From assembly GCF_018127785.1 (NCBI RefSeq), contig NZ_CP072390.1, positions 124,001 to 188,000 on the forward strand: DNA of 64,000 bases, read 5' to 3'. A model generated the notes under the pieces. It had not been told where the DNA came from. It did not search any database and saw only the letters and a list, made by a program, of their open reading frames with translations. The number at the start of each line of letters is the position of its first letter. Within the stretch, counting starts at the first letter, position 1. Source of the stretch: Prevotella scopos JCM 17725 (lineage in GTDB: Bacteria; Bacteroidota; Bacteroidia; Bacteroidales; Bacteroidaceae). Shown one piece after another: positions 46,260 through 55,247 of the stretch. Both the position numbers and the translations under genes were made by a program.

Positions 46260-47594
46260 TTACCCTTGCTCTGCAGGACGATGTACCTTTATGAATCCAA
46301 CGGACATTGCACCGAGGAATAGAGAAACGCCTGCAACAATCATCATATTACTTTGTACAGAACCAACCAACTGAAGTATCACGCCACCAATAGCAGCAGC
46401 GATAATCTGTGGAATACAGATGGTTCCGTTGAACAAGCCAAGATAAGTTCCCAAGTGGCCATAACCCTCGAGCGCATTCGTCACTAAGGTGAATGGCATT
46501 GCCAATATCGCCGCCCAAGCGCATCCGATGAGGAGGAATGGGATGAACATCACGTACTGATTGTGCACGAAGGCTGCGAGAACAAAGCCTGCTCCACCTA
46601 AGATAAGCGAGAAGGAGTATGCGAGTTTGGTATTCTTGAACTGTGGAAGAACCATTGCCCAGACCACTGAACCAATGGCTTGTACGGCAAACAAGATTCC
46701 TACCCAATTGCCTGCTTCTTGATAATCCTTTGTCATCGTTGCATCATGAGCAAGCATGTCAACACCCCAGCAGTTTGCTGCTACGGTTCCATTGGTGTAA
46801 GTCCACATATACATAAAGGCGAACCAGCAGAAGAACTGTACCAAACCAACTTTCCAGAAGGTAGATGGTGCAGACTTTAATAAGGTGAAGAGATTAGACT
46901 TTGTAGTCTCTTCTTTTTTCTGTAAAGAATGGTATTCGGCATAAACCTTTGGTGGCATCTCCTTTACCATGGTTGTGGTATAGATAACACAAAGGATGAG
47001 GATGGCTGCACCGATATAGAAAGAATAGACTACTGAGTCTGGTACTACACCTGATGGAGCTTGGTTAGAGATACCCAAGAAGGTGAAGAGGAAAGGAAAA
47101 ACATAACCTGCAATAGAACCTGCATTGCAGAGGAAACTCTGAATAGAGTAGGCGAGTGTCTTCTGTTTCTCGTTGACCATGTCTCCCACCAACATCTTAA
47201 AGGGTTGCATAGCCATATTGATACTTGTGTCGAGGAACATCAATGAGACGAGTCCAAACACCATAGCAGTTGACACAGCCATACCTAAAGAGCCTGCATT
47301 TGGCAATAGACACATCACGAGGACGGATATAGCTGCACCTACGAAAAGGTAAGGAATGCGGCGTCCGAAGCGTGTCCATGTTTTATCTGAGAATGAACCT
47401 ACAATAGGCTGCACGACGATACCCATCAGCGGAGGAAGTATCCAAAAATAGCTAAGATTATGAGGATCAGCACCTAAAGTCGCAAAGATACGTGAGATGT
47501 TGGCACTCTGTAGTGCGTATGCAATCTGTACTCCGAAGAACCCGAAGCTGAGGTTCCAAAGTTGCCAGAAGCTTAAGTTAGGCTTTTGTTTCAT
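46260..47594 (-). CDS. MFS disaccharide/maltodextrin permease (SLC45-like)
   Basis: This protein has 444 residues from the ATG at 47594. It has twelve hydrophobic segments; the pattern LSFGFFGVQIAYALQSANISRIF ... GSFSDKTWTRFGRRIPY resembles SLC45/GPH-like sucrose and maltose transporters of Bacteroidetes. The RxGRR loop follows helix 2. It probably brings maltose or maltodextrin from periplasm to cytoplasm, where MalQ acts. It is 85 bp downstream of the LacI gene on the same strand without a clear promoter in between. Confidence 0.88.
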   Translation of the reverse strand: MKQKPNLSFWQLWNLSFGFFGVQIAYALQSANISRIFATLGADPHNLSYFWILPPLMGIVVQPIVGSFSDKTWTRFGRRIPYLFVGAAISVLVMCLLPNAGSLGMAVSTAMVFGLVSLMFLDTSINMAMQPFKMLVGDMVNEKQKTLAYSIQSFLCNAGSIAGYVFPFLFTFLGISNQAPSGVVPDSVVYSFYIGAAILILCVIYTTTMVKEMPPKVYAEYHSLQKKEETTKSNLFTLLKSAPSTFWKVGLVQFFCWFAFMYMWTYTNGTVAANCWGVDMLAHDATMTKDYQEAGNWVGILFAVQAIGSVVWAMVLPQFKNTKLAYSFSLILGGAGFVLAAFVHNQYVMFIPFLLIGCAWAAILAMPFTLVTNALEGYGHLGTYLGLFNGTICIPQIIAAAIGGVILQLVGSVQSNMMIVAGVSLFLGAMSVGFIKVHRPAEQG

Positions 47595-47679
47595 TGTTAT
47601 ATTTGTTTTTAGAATATTATTGGACTTATCAGACTTTTGGGCTAATTGACTCAATTGGGCTAATAAATGCTAAGATAAA

Positions 47680-48705
47680 TTACCTTGTAGTCCCCCTGAT
47701 AATCAGCCTTGTTCTCACTACTCGTTTCTCTATTTTATCCTTAGGCAATCTTCCTTCCACCTGATCGATGAGAATACTTGCTGCCTCTTCTCCTATGCGG
47801 ATTCCTCTTTGTTCCACAGTTGTCAGCATTGGGTCGCAGGCAATGGCACGTTGGCCATTAGTGAACCCACAGATAGAGATGTCTTCTGGTACACGGAAAC
47901 CTAATCGTTTGCAGGAATAAAGAATACCAATAGCCGTATCATCATTGACGGCAAAGAAGGCATCTGGTGGTTCGGGAAGTCGCATTATGCTTGGCGTGAT
48001 AAGCTCGGCTTCTGATCTGTTGTCGCAGTTCTTTATCAGTTGCTCGTTAGGATGCATACCATTTTTCAGTAAGGCGTCAAGATATCCATTATAACGATTC
48101 TTTGCGATTTGCATTGTTAAGGACGTGCCGTAATAAGCAATACGCTTGCAACCAGTATTAATAAGGTGTGTGACGGCAGAGAAAGCACCCATATAGTCAT
48201 CAACAACTACTCGGCTCGCATTTATACCCGTACTGATACGATCGTAGAATACCAAAGGAATACCCTTGTCAATGAGCGTTTGGAAATGATCGTACTTCAT
48301 AGTGTTCTTGGCTTGAGAGACAATAATTCCGCAAACCTTACTTTCCGAAAATGCTCGGCAGATCTTCACTTCGTCCTCATAGCTCTCTCGGCTCTGTGCA
48401 ACCATAATTCGATAGCCACGTGAAGAAGCCTCTTCTTCGATACCAGAAAGAATAGATGAGAAGTAGAAGTGGTCAAGCTGTGGCACGATGACACCGATAA
48501 CCTTAATCGGTTGTACCTTACTTTTGCGCAGACTCTCAGCAAGAAAGTTAGGATAGAAGTTATGTTCTTGTGCATACTTCTTTATTGCCTCACGTTTTTC
48601 AGCAGAGATACGAGGGCTGTCTTTGAGCGCACGAGAGACGGTAGCGACCGAAACACCTAGGTCTCGAGCTATATCTTTCATTGTTATGTTAGTTTCGTCA
48701 CTCAT
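47680..48705 (-). CDS. LacI-family regulator of the starch genes
   Basis: This protein has 341 residues from the ATG at 48705; an ATG at 48750 overlaps the promoter. The N-terminal HTH and hinge are ITMKDIARDLGVSVATVSRALKDSPRISAEKREAIKKYA, with the hinge helix near AESLRK. The rest is a periplasmic-binding-protein-like sensor (IGVIVPQLDHFYFSSILSGIEEEA, FFAVNDDTAIGILYSCKRLG, ICGFTNGQ) for a sugar ligand. Matching operators stand upstream of malQ, lacI/susC and the amylase gene, all at the same distance from the promoter, so it probably activates them. Confidence 0.92.
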   Translation of the reverse strand: MSDETNITMKDIARDLGVSVATVSRALKDSPRISAEKREAIKKYAQEHNFYPNFLAESLRKSKVQPIKVIGVIVPQLDHFYFSSILSGIEEEASSRGYRIMVAQSRESYEDEVKICRAFSESKVCGIIVSQAKNTMKYDHFQTLIDKGIPLVFYDRISTGINASRVVVDDYMGAFSAVTHLINTGCKRIAYYGTSLTMQIAKNRYNGYLDALLKNGMHPNEQLIKNCDNRSEAELITPSIMRLPEPPDAFFAVNDDTAIGILYSCKRLGFRVPEDISICGFTNGQRAIACDPMLTTVEQRGIRIGEEAASILIDQVEGRLPKDKIEKRVVRTRLIIRGTTR

Positions 48706-48747
48706 GCGATTTAACTTTGTTTTTAGTCTGCTAACTGTTTTATATCG

Positions 48748-48755
48748 CAAATATA
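48748..48755 (-). promoter_or_regulatory. -7 element TATATTTG (minus) for lacI-permease
   Basis: Lies 42 bp upstream of the lacI ATG; the shared operator begins 55 bp further upstream. Confidence 0.6.
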
Positions 48756-48810
48756 CATATTTTCTAGTAATTTTTTGACTTATGTCAATTTAATTATATT
48801 ATATTTATTT

Positions 48811-48826
48811 GCGCAATCGTTTGCAT
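48811..48826. promoter_or_regulatory. LacI-type operator between lacI and susC
   Basis: GCGCAATCGTTTGCAT. It is 54 bp from the susC -7 element and 55 bp from the lacI -7 element, placed almost exactly midway between the divergent promoters. Confidence 0.8.
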
Positions 48827-48880
48827 TGATTTTAATAACGATTTTAAAACGAAAAAAGTATAAAGTAGCTTAATATCAAC

Positions 48881-48888
48881 TATCTTTG
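48881..48888 (+). promoter_or_regulatory. -7 element TATCTTTG for susC operon
   Basis: TAnnTTTG match with a 100-nt leader to susC; no TTTG -33 box at the usual spacing. Confidence 0.65.
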
Positions 48889-48988
48889 CAACCGAAAAAG
48901 CCCACGAAACGGCTATTAACCTAACGTTTTAATCGAACTAAACGATATAACTTTAATCAATTTATAAATTACTTTAACAATAACAAAG

Positions 48989-51900
48989 ATGAAGCAGGTA
49001 AAATGCAAAATTCCTGTAAGGATATTGACTCTATTGTTGGGTCTATTCCTTTCAGTTAGTGCCTTTGCACAGTCTATGATTACAGGACAGGTGAAGGATG
49101 CTACTGGCGAGCCAGTCATTGGTGCTTCTGTCCTTATCAATGGGACAAGTAATGGTACAGTGACCGACCTTGATGGTAACTTCTCTGTCAATGTACAGCC
49201 AGGTGCTACTTTGACAATCTCTTACATTGGATTCCAGAAACAACAGGTGGCTGCAACCAATGGTATGGTAATTACACTTCAGGAAGACCAAGCACAGCAG
49301 ATGAATGAGGTTGTTGTCATTGGTTATGGTGCTGTTAAGAAGAGCGACCTTACAGGTTCGGTGACAGCCTTAAAGCCAGATGGCAAGAATAAGGGTCTTG
49401 TTGTTAATGCACAGGACATGCTTGCTGGTAAGGTTGCCGGTGTGAGTGTAACGAGCGATGGTGGTACTCCTGGTGGCGGTGCTAACATTCGTATTCGTGG
49501 TGGTTCTTCTTTGAACGCATCTAACAATCCATTGATTGTGATTGATGGTGTGGCTATGGACCAGACTGGTATTAAGGGTGTTAGCAATCCTTTGTCACTT
49601 GTAAACCCACAGGATATTGAGTCTTTCAACGTTTTGAAGGATGCTTCTGCTACTGCAATCTATGGTTCTCGTGGTTCAAATGGTGTTATCATCATTACAA
49701 CCAAGAAAGGACGTCGTGGCTTGCAGGTGTCTTATAATGGTAGCTTCACCGTTAGTAAGAATTCAAAGAACCTTGACGTCTTGTCTGCCGATGAGTATCG
49801 TAGCCTCATAGCAAACAAGTTTGGTACTGATCTTTATACCCTCGATGCTAATGGTAATCAAGTTCCAACAGCTTACTCACGCCTTGGTAAGGCAAATACT
49901 AATTGGCAGAATGAAATCTTCCGCACTGCTTTTAGCCACGACCATAACGTAGCCGTTTCTGGTCAAGTTGCTAACTGGTTGCCTTATCGTGTTAGTGCAG
50001 GCTACACAAATCAGCAGGGTATCATCAAGACTTCTAACTTTGAGCGTTTCACTGGAGCGTTGACATTGAGCCCTTCTTTCTTGAATGACCACTTGAAGGT
50101 TACGTTGAATGCTAAGGGAATGTGGACAAAGAATCGCTATGCTGATGGTGAGGCTATCAAGGCAGCACGTCAGTTTGACCCAACACAGCCAGTCTATGCG
50201 TCTGGTTATGACAACTTCGGTGGCTACTACCAGTGGCTTGATGATGGTACAGCGCTCAATGATAGCAGTTGGCCAAAGACCTATTATTCATTGGCAACAA
50301 AGAATCCTGTGTCTATTCTTAACCTAAAGAACGACCGTGCTATCAGCCGCGACTTCCTTGGTAGTGCCGATGTTGATTATAAAGTTCATGGCTTTGAAGA
50401 CCTCCGTTTCCACGTTACTGCAGGTGTTGATGTTGCTAAGGGACGTCAGGTAACAGATGTTGATCCAGCCTCTCCACAGGCTATCTATTATGGTTCTTAT
50501 GGATGGGAATCACAGTTGAAACGTAACATGCAGCTCTCTGCATACGCTCAGTACTACCACGATTTCAATGATAAAGCAAAGAATCACTTCGATATCATGG
50601 CTGGTTATGAGTGGGCACACTTCTGGCATAACACTAAAAACGCTTATTGGAGTTACTATCCATCAACAAACGGTGATGCAACTCTTGCTGGCAAACAACG
50701 CAACTATGCACCTTATTACTATGCAACAGAGAACTATCTTGTATCCTTCTTCGGCCGTGCAAACTGGTCTTTGATGGATGGTCGTTATATGGTAACAGCA
50801 ACCGTACGTAATGATGGTTCTTCACGCTTCAAGGAGCATTGGGCAACGTTCCCATCATTCGCTTTCGCATGGCGTATCAATGAAGAGAATCTTTTCAAGC
50901 AGATTGACTGGTTGTCAGACTTGAAACTTCGCCTTAGCTGGGGTATGACTGGTCAGCAGGAAGGTATCGGCGACTATAATTACTTTGCTATATACGAAAT
51001 GAATAAAGGTAATGAATCTTACTATCCAATCGCTGGTGATGGTTCTTTGGCTCGTCCAAAGGCATATGATCCAAACTTGAAGTGGGAGACTACTACCTCT
51101 TATAACGTAGGACTTGATTGGGGTATTCTCAAGCAGCGCCTCACTGGTAGCATTGATTGGTACTATCGCAAGACCAACGACTTGCTCAACAATGCAACCG
51201 TACCAGCAGGTGCTAACTTCCGTAATCAGGTAATGAGCAACATTGGTTCTATGTATAATATGGGTGTTGAAACAAGTCTCCACTGGTTGGCAGTGAACGC
51301 TAAGGACTTCAACTGGACAATGGATTACAACTTCACCTATAACTATAATAAGATTACGAACCTCAATGGTGGTAGCGATCCAAACTATTTCGTACCAACA
51401 GGAGGTATCTCTGCTGGTACAGGTGGTAACATCCAGGCACAGCATGTAGGTAATGCAGTTAACTCTTTCCACGTATTCCAGCAGGCATATGATAAGAATG
51501 GCAAGCCGTTGGAGGGCGTAGTTGTCGACCGCAACAGCGATGGTAAGATTACCGATGCAGATAAGTACTACTACAAGGCACCTGCAGCACCTGTAACGAT
51601 GGGCTTTGCTTCTCGTTTCGAGTATCGTAACTGGGACCTTGGTTTCGCACTCCGTGCAAGTCTTGGTAACTATGTTTACAATGATGCTTTTGCAAGTACT
51701 TCTAATATGTCTAACTCAGAAATATTTGTAAAGAGCAAGTTCCTCGTGAACCGTCCTACAGATGTAGTAGCAGACAACTGGTTGTCAACCGAGACTACAT
51801 CTACTCAGACAGACTACTGGGTACAGAATGCTTCTTTCTTGAAGTTGGATAATGTAACCTTGGGTTATAGCTTCGCTAATCTTCTCAAGCAGGGTTCATG

Positions 51901-52054
51901 GAATGGAATCACTGGTCGTATTTATGGAACTGTGAATAACGTGTTCTGCCTTACTAAGTATAAAGGTCTCGACCCAGAGGTGTTCAATGGTATTGACAAC
52001 AACCTCTATCCACGTCCAATCTCATTCATCTTGGGTTTGAACCTGAATTTCTAA
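48989..52054 (+). CDS. SusC-like TonB-dependent starch oligosaccharide transporter
   Basis: This 1021-residue outer-membrane protein has a signal peptide to about residue 28, a carboxypeptidase-D-like regulatory beta domain (MITGQVKDATGEPVIGASVLINGT...), a TonB-box region (MNEVVVIGYGAVKKSDLTGSV), the plug with NVLKDASATAIYGSRGSNGVIIITTKKG, and a 22-strand barrel ending IGL...LNLNF-like (SFILGLNLNF). Pairs with the SusD protein 21 bp downstream to import maltooligosaccharides. Regulated by the LacI operator upstream. Confidence 0.95.
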   Translation: MKQVKCKIPVRILTLLLGLFLSVSAFAQSMITGQVKDATGEPVIGASVLINGTSNGTVTDLDGNFSVNVQPGATLTISYIGFQKQQVAATNGMVITLQEDQAQQMNEVVVIGYGAVKKSDLTGSVTALKPDGKNKGLVVNAQDMLAGKVAGVSVTSDGGTPGGGANIRIRGGSSLNASNNPLIVIDGVAMDQTGIKGVSNPLSLVNPQDIESFNVLKDASATAIYGSRGSNGVIIITTKKGRRGLQVSYNGSFTVSKNSKNLDVLSADEYRSLIANKFGTDLYTLDANGNQVPTAYSRLGKANTNWQNEIFRTAFSHDHNVAVSGQVANWLPYRVSAGYTNQQGIIKTSNFERFTGALTLSPSFLNDHLKVTLNAKGMWTKNRYADGEAIKAARQFDPTQPVYASGYDNFGGYYQWLDDGTALNDSSWPKTYYSLATKNPVSILNLKNDRAISRDFLGSADVDYKVHGFEDLRFHVTAGVDVAKGRQVTDVDPASPQAIYYGSYGWESQLKRNMQLSAYAQYYHDFNDKAKNHFDIMAGYEWAHFWHNTKNAYWSYYPSTNGDATLAGKQRNYAPYYYATENYLVSFFGRANWSLMDGRYMVTATVRNDGSSRFKEHWATFPSFAFAWRINEENLFKQIDWLSDLKLRLSWGMTGQQEGIGDYNYFAIYEMNKGNESYYPIAGDGSLARPKAYDPNLKWETTTSYNVGLDWGILKQRLTGSIDWYYRKTNDLLNNATVPAGANFRNQVMSNIGSMYNMGVETSLHWLAVNAKDFNWTMDYNFTYNYNKITNLNGGSDPNYFVPTGGISAGTGGNIQAQHVGNAVNSFHVFQQAYDKNGKPLEGVVVDRNSDGKITDADKYYYKAPAAPVTMGFASRFEYRNWDLGFALRASLGNYVYNDAFASTSNMSNSEIFVKSKFLVNRPTDVVADNWLSTETTSTQTDYWVQNASFLKLDNVTLGYSFANLLKQGSWNGITGRIYGTVNNVFCLTKYKGLDPEVFNGIDNNLYPRPISFILGLNLNF

Positions 52055-52075
52055 ATCTATAAAAGAGTAAAGACA

Positions 52076-53707
52076 ATGAATACTAAATTCAAATATATAT
52101 TCTCTACAGCAGCACTTTTGCTGTCAGTAGGGTTCACCTCTTGTATAGGCGATTTGGATGTAAAACCAATTGATCCAAACCTTAATACAAAGGAAAATAC
52201 GTCGCCAGAAAGCGCATTCAATAAGTGCTATGCTCATATTGCTATGGCTGGTAACGGTGGAGCTAATGGTGATAGCGATGTTGATGGTATCGATGGTGGA
52301 ACCAGTGGTTACGTACGTCAGCTATTCAATTCACAGGAGTTGACCACTGATGAGGCTATCTGCGCATGGGGTGATGAGGGTATTTCTAACATGAACTTCG
52401 ATAGTTATGACGCTTCACATCCAATGTTGAAGGGTTTTTACTATCGTCTTTATGCGGGTATCACCTATTGCAATCAGTATCTTGCAGACTTCGGTGACTA
52501 CAACGCAACGATGTCAGCAGAGGTTCGTTTCATCCGTGCTTTGAATTATTACTATCTCTTGGACGGATGGGGTAATGTTCCTTTCACAACAGCAATATCT
52601 TCTGCTAAGCCAGCTCGCATCCAGCGTGCAGACCTTTATAAGTGGCTTATTGATGAATTGAAGAATGAGGTTGAGCCTAATTTGAACGATGCAAGTCCTA
52701 AGACTTCAGCCACTACTGGTTATGGTCGTGTCGACAAAGCTGCTGCTTGGATGCTCTTGGCTCGTCTTTATATGAATGCTGAGGTTTATACAGGTACTGC
52801 TGATTGGACTAATGCTAAGTTATATGCAAAGAAGGTTATCGACTCTCCTTATAAGCTCTATACCACCAAGAAGGGTCAGTGGAGTGCTTATCAGCAACTC
52901 TTTATGGGCGATAATGGTGAGAATGGTGCTTCTGTTGAGGCTATCTTCCCTATCCTTCAGGATGGTTTGAAGACTACTTCATATGGTACAACCCTCTATC
53001 TCATGGCTGGTTCTAACGACAACAGCGAGCATATCAAGAGTGCTACCGTTGCAGGTAACAATACAACTGGTGGTTGGGCTGGTAACCGTATGCGTACAGA
53101 CCTCGTATTGAAGTTCTTCCCAAATAACGATGCTCCTAATGTTGCTGCATACGCTATGCCAGCAGCTGCAGATGACGATCGTGCCCTCTTTGATGGTGAA
53201 GGTCGTAATGTAAGCAATGGTGACGATGAGAAGGGTGTAAAGGTATTTACCAACGGATTCTCTGTTTGTAAGTTTAATAACTTTAAGACGGACGGCAGTG
53301 CAGGTCATAACTCGCTCTTCCCAGACGCCGACTTCTTCCTCATGCGTGCTGCTGAGGCTTACTTGATGTATGCTGAAGCAGATGCACGTCAGAACAATGG
53401 AACGACAACTGCACAGGGAACTGCTTATATCAATGCGCTCCGTACACGTGCTAATGCTACTACTCAGACCGCTTATTCACTCCGCCAGATCTGTGACGAG
53501 TGGAGTCGTGAGTTCTACTTCGAAGGCTTGCGTCGTACAACACTTATCCGTTTCGGCTACTTCGGTGGTAATGTTAATTACAACTGGAGCTGGAAGGGTG
53601 GTGTGAAGAACGGCCGTAACTTCGACTCTCATCTTAACCTCTTCCCAATTCCGACAAGTGATATGGTTGCTAATAAAGCCAACTTGATTCAGAATCCGGG
53701 CTATTAA
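52076..53707 (+). CDS. SusD-like outer-membrane starch-binding lipoprotein
   Basis: This 543-residue lipoprotein has lipobox FTSC (Cys23). The all-helical SusD fold shows IRALNYYYLLDGWGNVPFTTA in the first half and the C-terminal DEWSREFYFEGLRRTTLIRFG helix plus LFPIPTSDM...NPGY ending, all hallmarks of the RagB/SusD family. It acts as the lid of the SusC pore. The next gene is 279 bp away with a 92-bp repeat element in between. Confidence 0.95.
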   Translation: MNTKFKYIFSTAALLLSVGFTSCIGDLDVKPIDPNLNTKENTSPESAFNKCYAHIAMAGNGGANGDSDVDGIDGGTSGYVRQLFNSQELTTDEAICAWGDEGISNMNFDSYDASHPMLKGFYYRLYAGITYCNQYLADFGDYNATMSAEVRFIRALNYYYLLDGWGNVPFTTAISSAKPARIQRADLYKWLIDELKNEVEPNLNDASPKTSATTGYGRVDKAAAWMLLARLYMNAEVYTGTADWTNAKLYAKKVIDSPYKLYTTKKGQWSAYQQLFMGDNGENGASVEAIFPILQDGLKTTSYGTTLYLMAGSNDNSEHIKSATVAGNNTTGGWAGNRMRTDLVLKFFPNNDAPNVAAYAMPAAADDDRALFDGEGRNVSNGDDEKGVKVFTNGFSVCKFNNFKTDGSAGHNSLFPDADFFLMRAAEAYLMYAEADARQNNGTTTAQGTAYINALRTRANATTQTAYSLRQICDEWSREFYFEGLRRTTLIRFGYFGGNVNYNWSWKGGVKNGRNFDSHLNLFPIPTSDMVANKANLIQNPGY

Positions 53708-53776
53708 TTAAGGTGTAATCAATGGCTGGAAGGTCTGATGAAAGCTGAGAATTAACTTCTTGATAATCATCTACGG

Positions 53777-53868
53777 CAAATTCTTTTCATGAAAACAAAT
53801 ATTTTTCTTCATGAAAATAAATATTTCCACTCGTGAAAATAATTATTTCTTTTCATGAAAAGAATTCG
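53777..53868. repeat. 92-bp phased palindrome element, copy 4 (inside the susCDEF operon)
   Basis: Terminal repeats CAAATTCTTTTCATGAAA (53777-) and TTTCATGAAAAGAATTCG (-53868) match at all but one position. Centres at 53788, 53810, 53832 and 53854: exact 22-bp period. It lies in the 279-bp gap between the susD and susE genes. Confidence 0.85.
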
Positions 53869-53986
53869 CCAACAAGACTCTAATATGACCTACTTCGTGG
53901 TTAATAAAGACGTTCTTGGGACTTAAAAGGCATTGAAAAGACGTACTATTGAATAATAGAAAGTAAACGATTAAAGAATAATCAAT

Positions 53987-55165
53987 ATGAAATCAATAAT
54001 TAAGTCATCGTTGCTGTTGTGTGCAGGTGTGGCACTGTTCTCTGCCTGTGACAAGGACCTGGACAATAATCCAGTTCTTCAGTCACCAAAGACATTTGTT
54101 CTGAACACACCAGCTTACGCTGCACAAACAATAGATTTAAAGGTTGCTGAGAGCCTGAAGTTCACATGGTCGCAGCCTGAATATGGTTTCCCTGTAGCTG
54201 CTGAATATGGTATGCAGTTCTCAACTACCAACACTTGGACAAAGTCTGTGGACGCTGTTGTTGATATGGATGCTGAACGTGGTAACTATGCTGCTGTTGG
54301 TTCGCCAACAGGTACAGCTTCTACCTCTGTTCCTGCAGCTGATCTTGCAACGGCTATTCAGAAGATGGAACGCTATGAGGAGACTACTGTCCCTGCAACA
54401 CAGGAACTCTACGCACGTGTTTACTCATTAGTAAATGGTGATACAATCTACTCTAACCCTGTAAAGATGAGTGTTGCTCCTTATTATATTGAGCTTTCTG
54501 ACGCTCCTGTTGAGACTTGGTATCTCGTCGGTGGTAACTTCGGTGATGGCTCATGGGGTAATAGTCAGGTGGTTCCATTGTTGCCAATGGAAGGCCAGGA
54601 GTATGATAAGAAGACAGGTAAGGGCGTAATTTCTTGGACTGGTTATCTGTCAACAGCAGGCTTCAAACTGAAGAAGAACCCAGAGAATTGGGATGCTGGT
54701 CAGGTTGGTCAGGGCGCAAGCTATGGCGAGTTCCTTTATAATGATGGCGGTTCTTCTGATATCAAGGTTCCAACAGCTGGTTACTATACCATTACTTTTG
54801 ATACTAAGAATGTGAAACTGACAATCGCAGAGTACACTGGTGCTACACCTACTGTTTACAACTCTATGGGTCTTCCTGGTAAGCATGACAGCTGGAATGC
54901 TGCAGGAACACCAATGACTGCACAGACAACTGTTGTAGAGAATCATGATTGGAAGGCTACTGTGACCTTCAATGAGAAGTCTACTGGTGCTGATGGTGAG
55001 GGCTGTAAGTTCGCTGCTAACGGTACTTGGGACGTAAACTGGGGTTCTGAAGCATTCCCATATGGTGTTGCAACGAAGGGCGGTAAGAATGTTCGCAATG
55101 GTAAGGGTACTTACACTGTTTACTTCAACGACATCACAGGTCAGTATTCTTTCGTAAAGCAGTAA
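53987..55165 (+). CDS. SusE-like starch-binding lipoprotein
   Basis: This 392-residue lipoprotein has lipobox FSAC (Cys21). An N-terminal SusE-type Ig domain (about 30-165: SLKFTWSQPEYGFPVAAEYGMQFST) is followed by two starch-binding beta modules (WYLVGGNFGDGSWGNSQVVPL ... and GLPGKHDSWNAAGTPMTAQ...) in which aromatic residues could stack on glucan. It would hold starch at the surface for the SusCD pair. No catalytic site. Confidence 0.88.
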   Translation: MKSIIKSSLLLCAGVALFSACDKDLDNNPVLQSPKTFVLNTPAYAAQTIDLKVAESLKFTWSQPEYGFPVAAEYGMQFSTTNTWTKSVDAVVDMDAERGNYAAVGSPTGTASTSVPAADLATAIQKMERYEETTVPATQELYARVYSLVNGDTIYSNPVKMSVAPYYIELSDAPVETWYLVGGNFGDGSWGNSQVVPLLPMEGQEYDKKTGKGVISWTGYLSTAGFKLKKNPENWDAGQVGQGASYGEFLYNDGGSSDIKVPTAGYYTITFDTKNVKLTIAEYTGATPTVYNSMGLPGKHDSWNAAGTPMTAQTTVVENHDWKATVTFNEKSTGADGEGCKFAANGTWDVNWGSEAFPYGVATKGGKNVRNGKGTYTVYFNDITGQYSFVKQ

Positions 55166-55186
55166 TTTATTAAAGATGATAATAGA

Positions 55187-55226
55187 GGGTGTGTCAGCAG
55201 GCACAATTAGTATGACACACCCTTTT
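55187..55226 (+). terminator. Hairpin with T-run between susE and susF
   Basis: GGGTGTGTCA (55187-55196) pairs perfectly with TGACACACCC (55213-55222), then TTTT. It may be an attenuator that lowers susF expression relative to susE. Confidence 0.65.
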
Positions 55227-55247
55227 CACATAACAAGAAGAATCGAA

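Noticed and set aside
50915..51472. 185-residue frame antisense to susC
   Set aside because: Shadow of the conserved barrel; composition is not protein-like.
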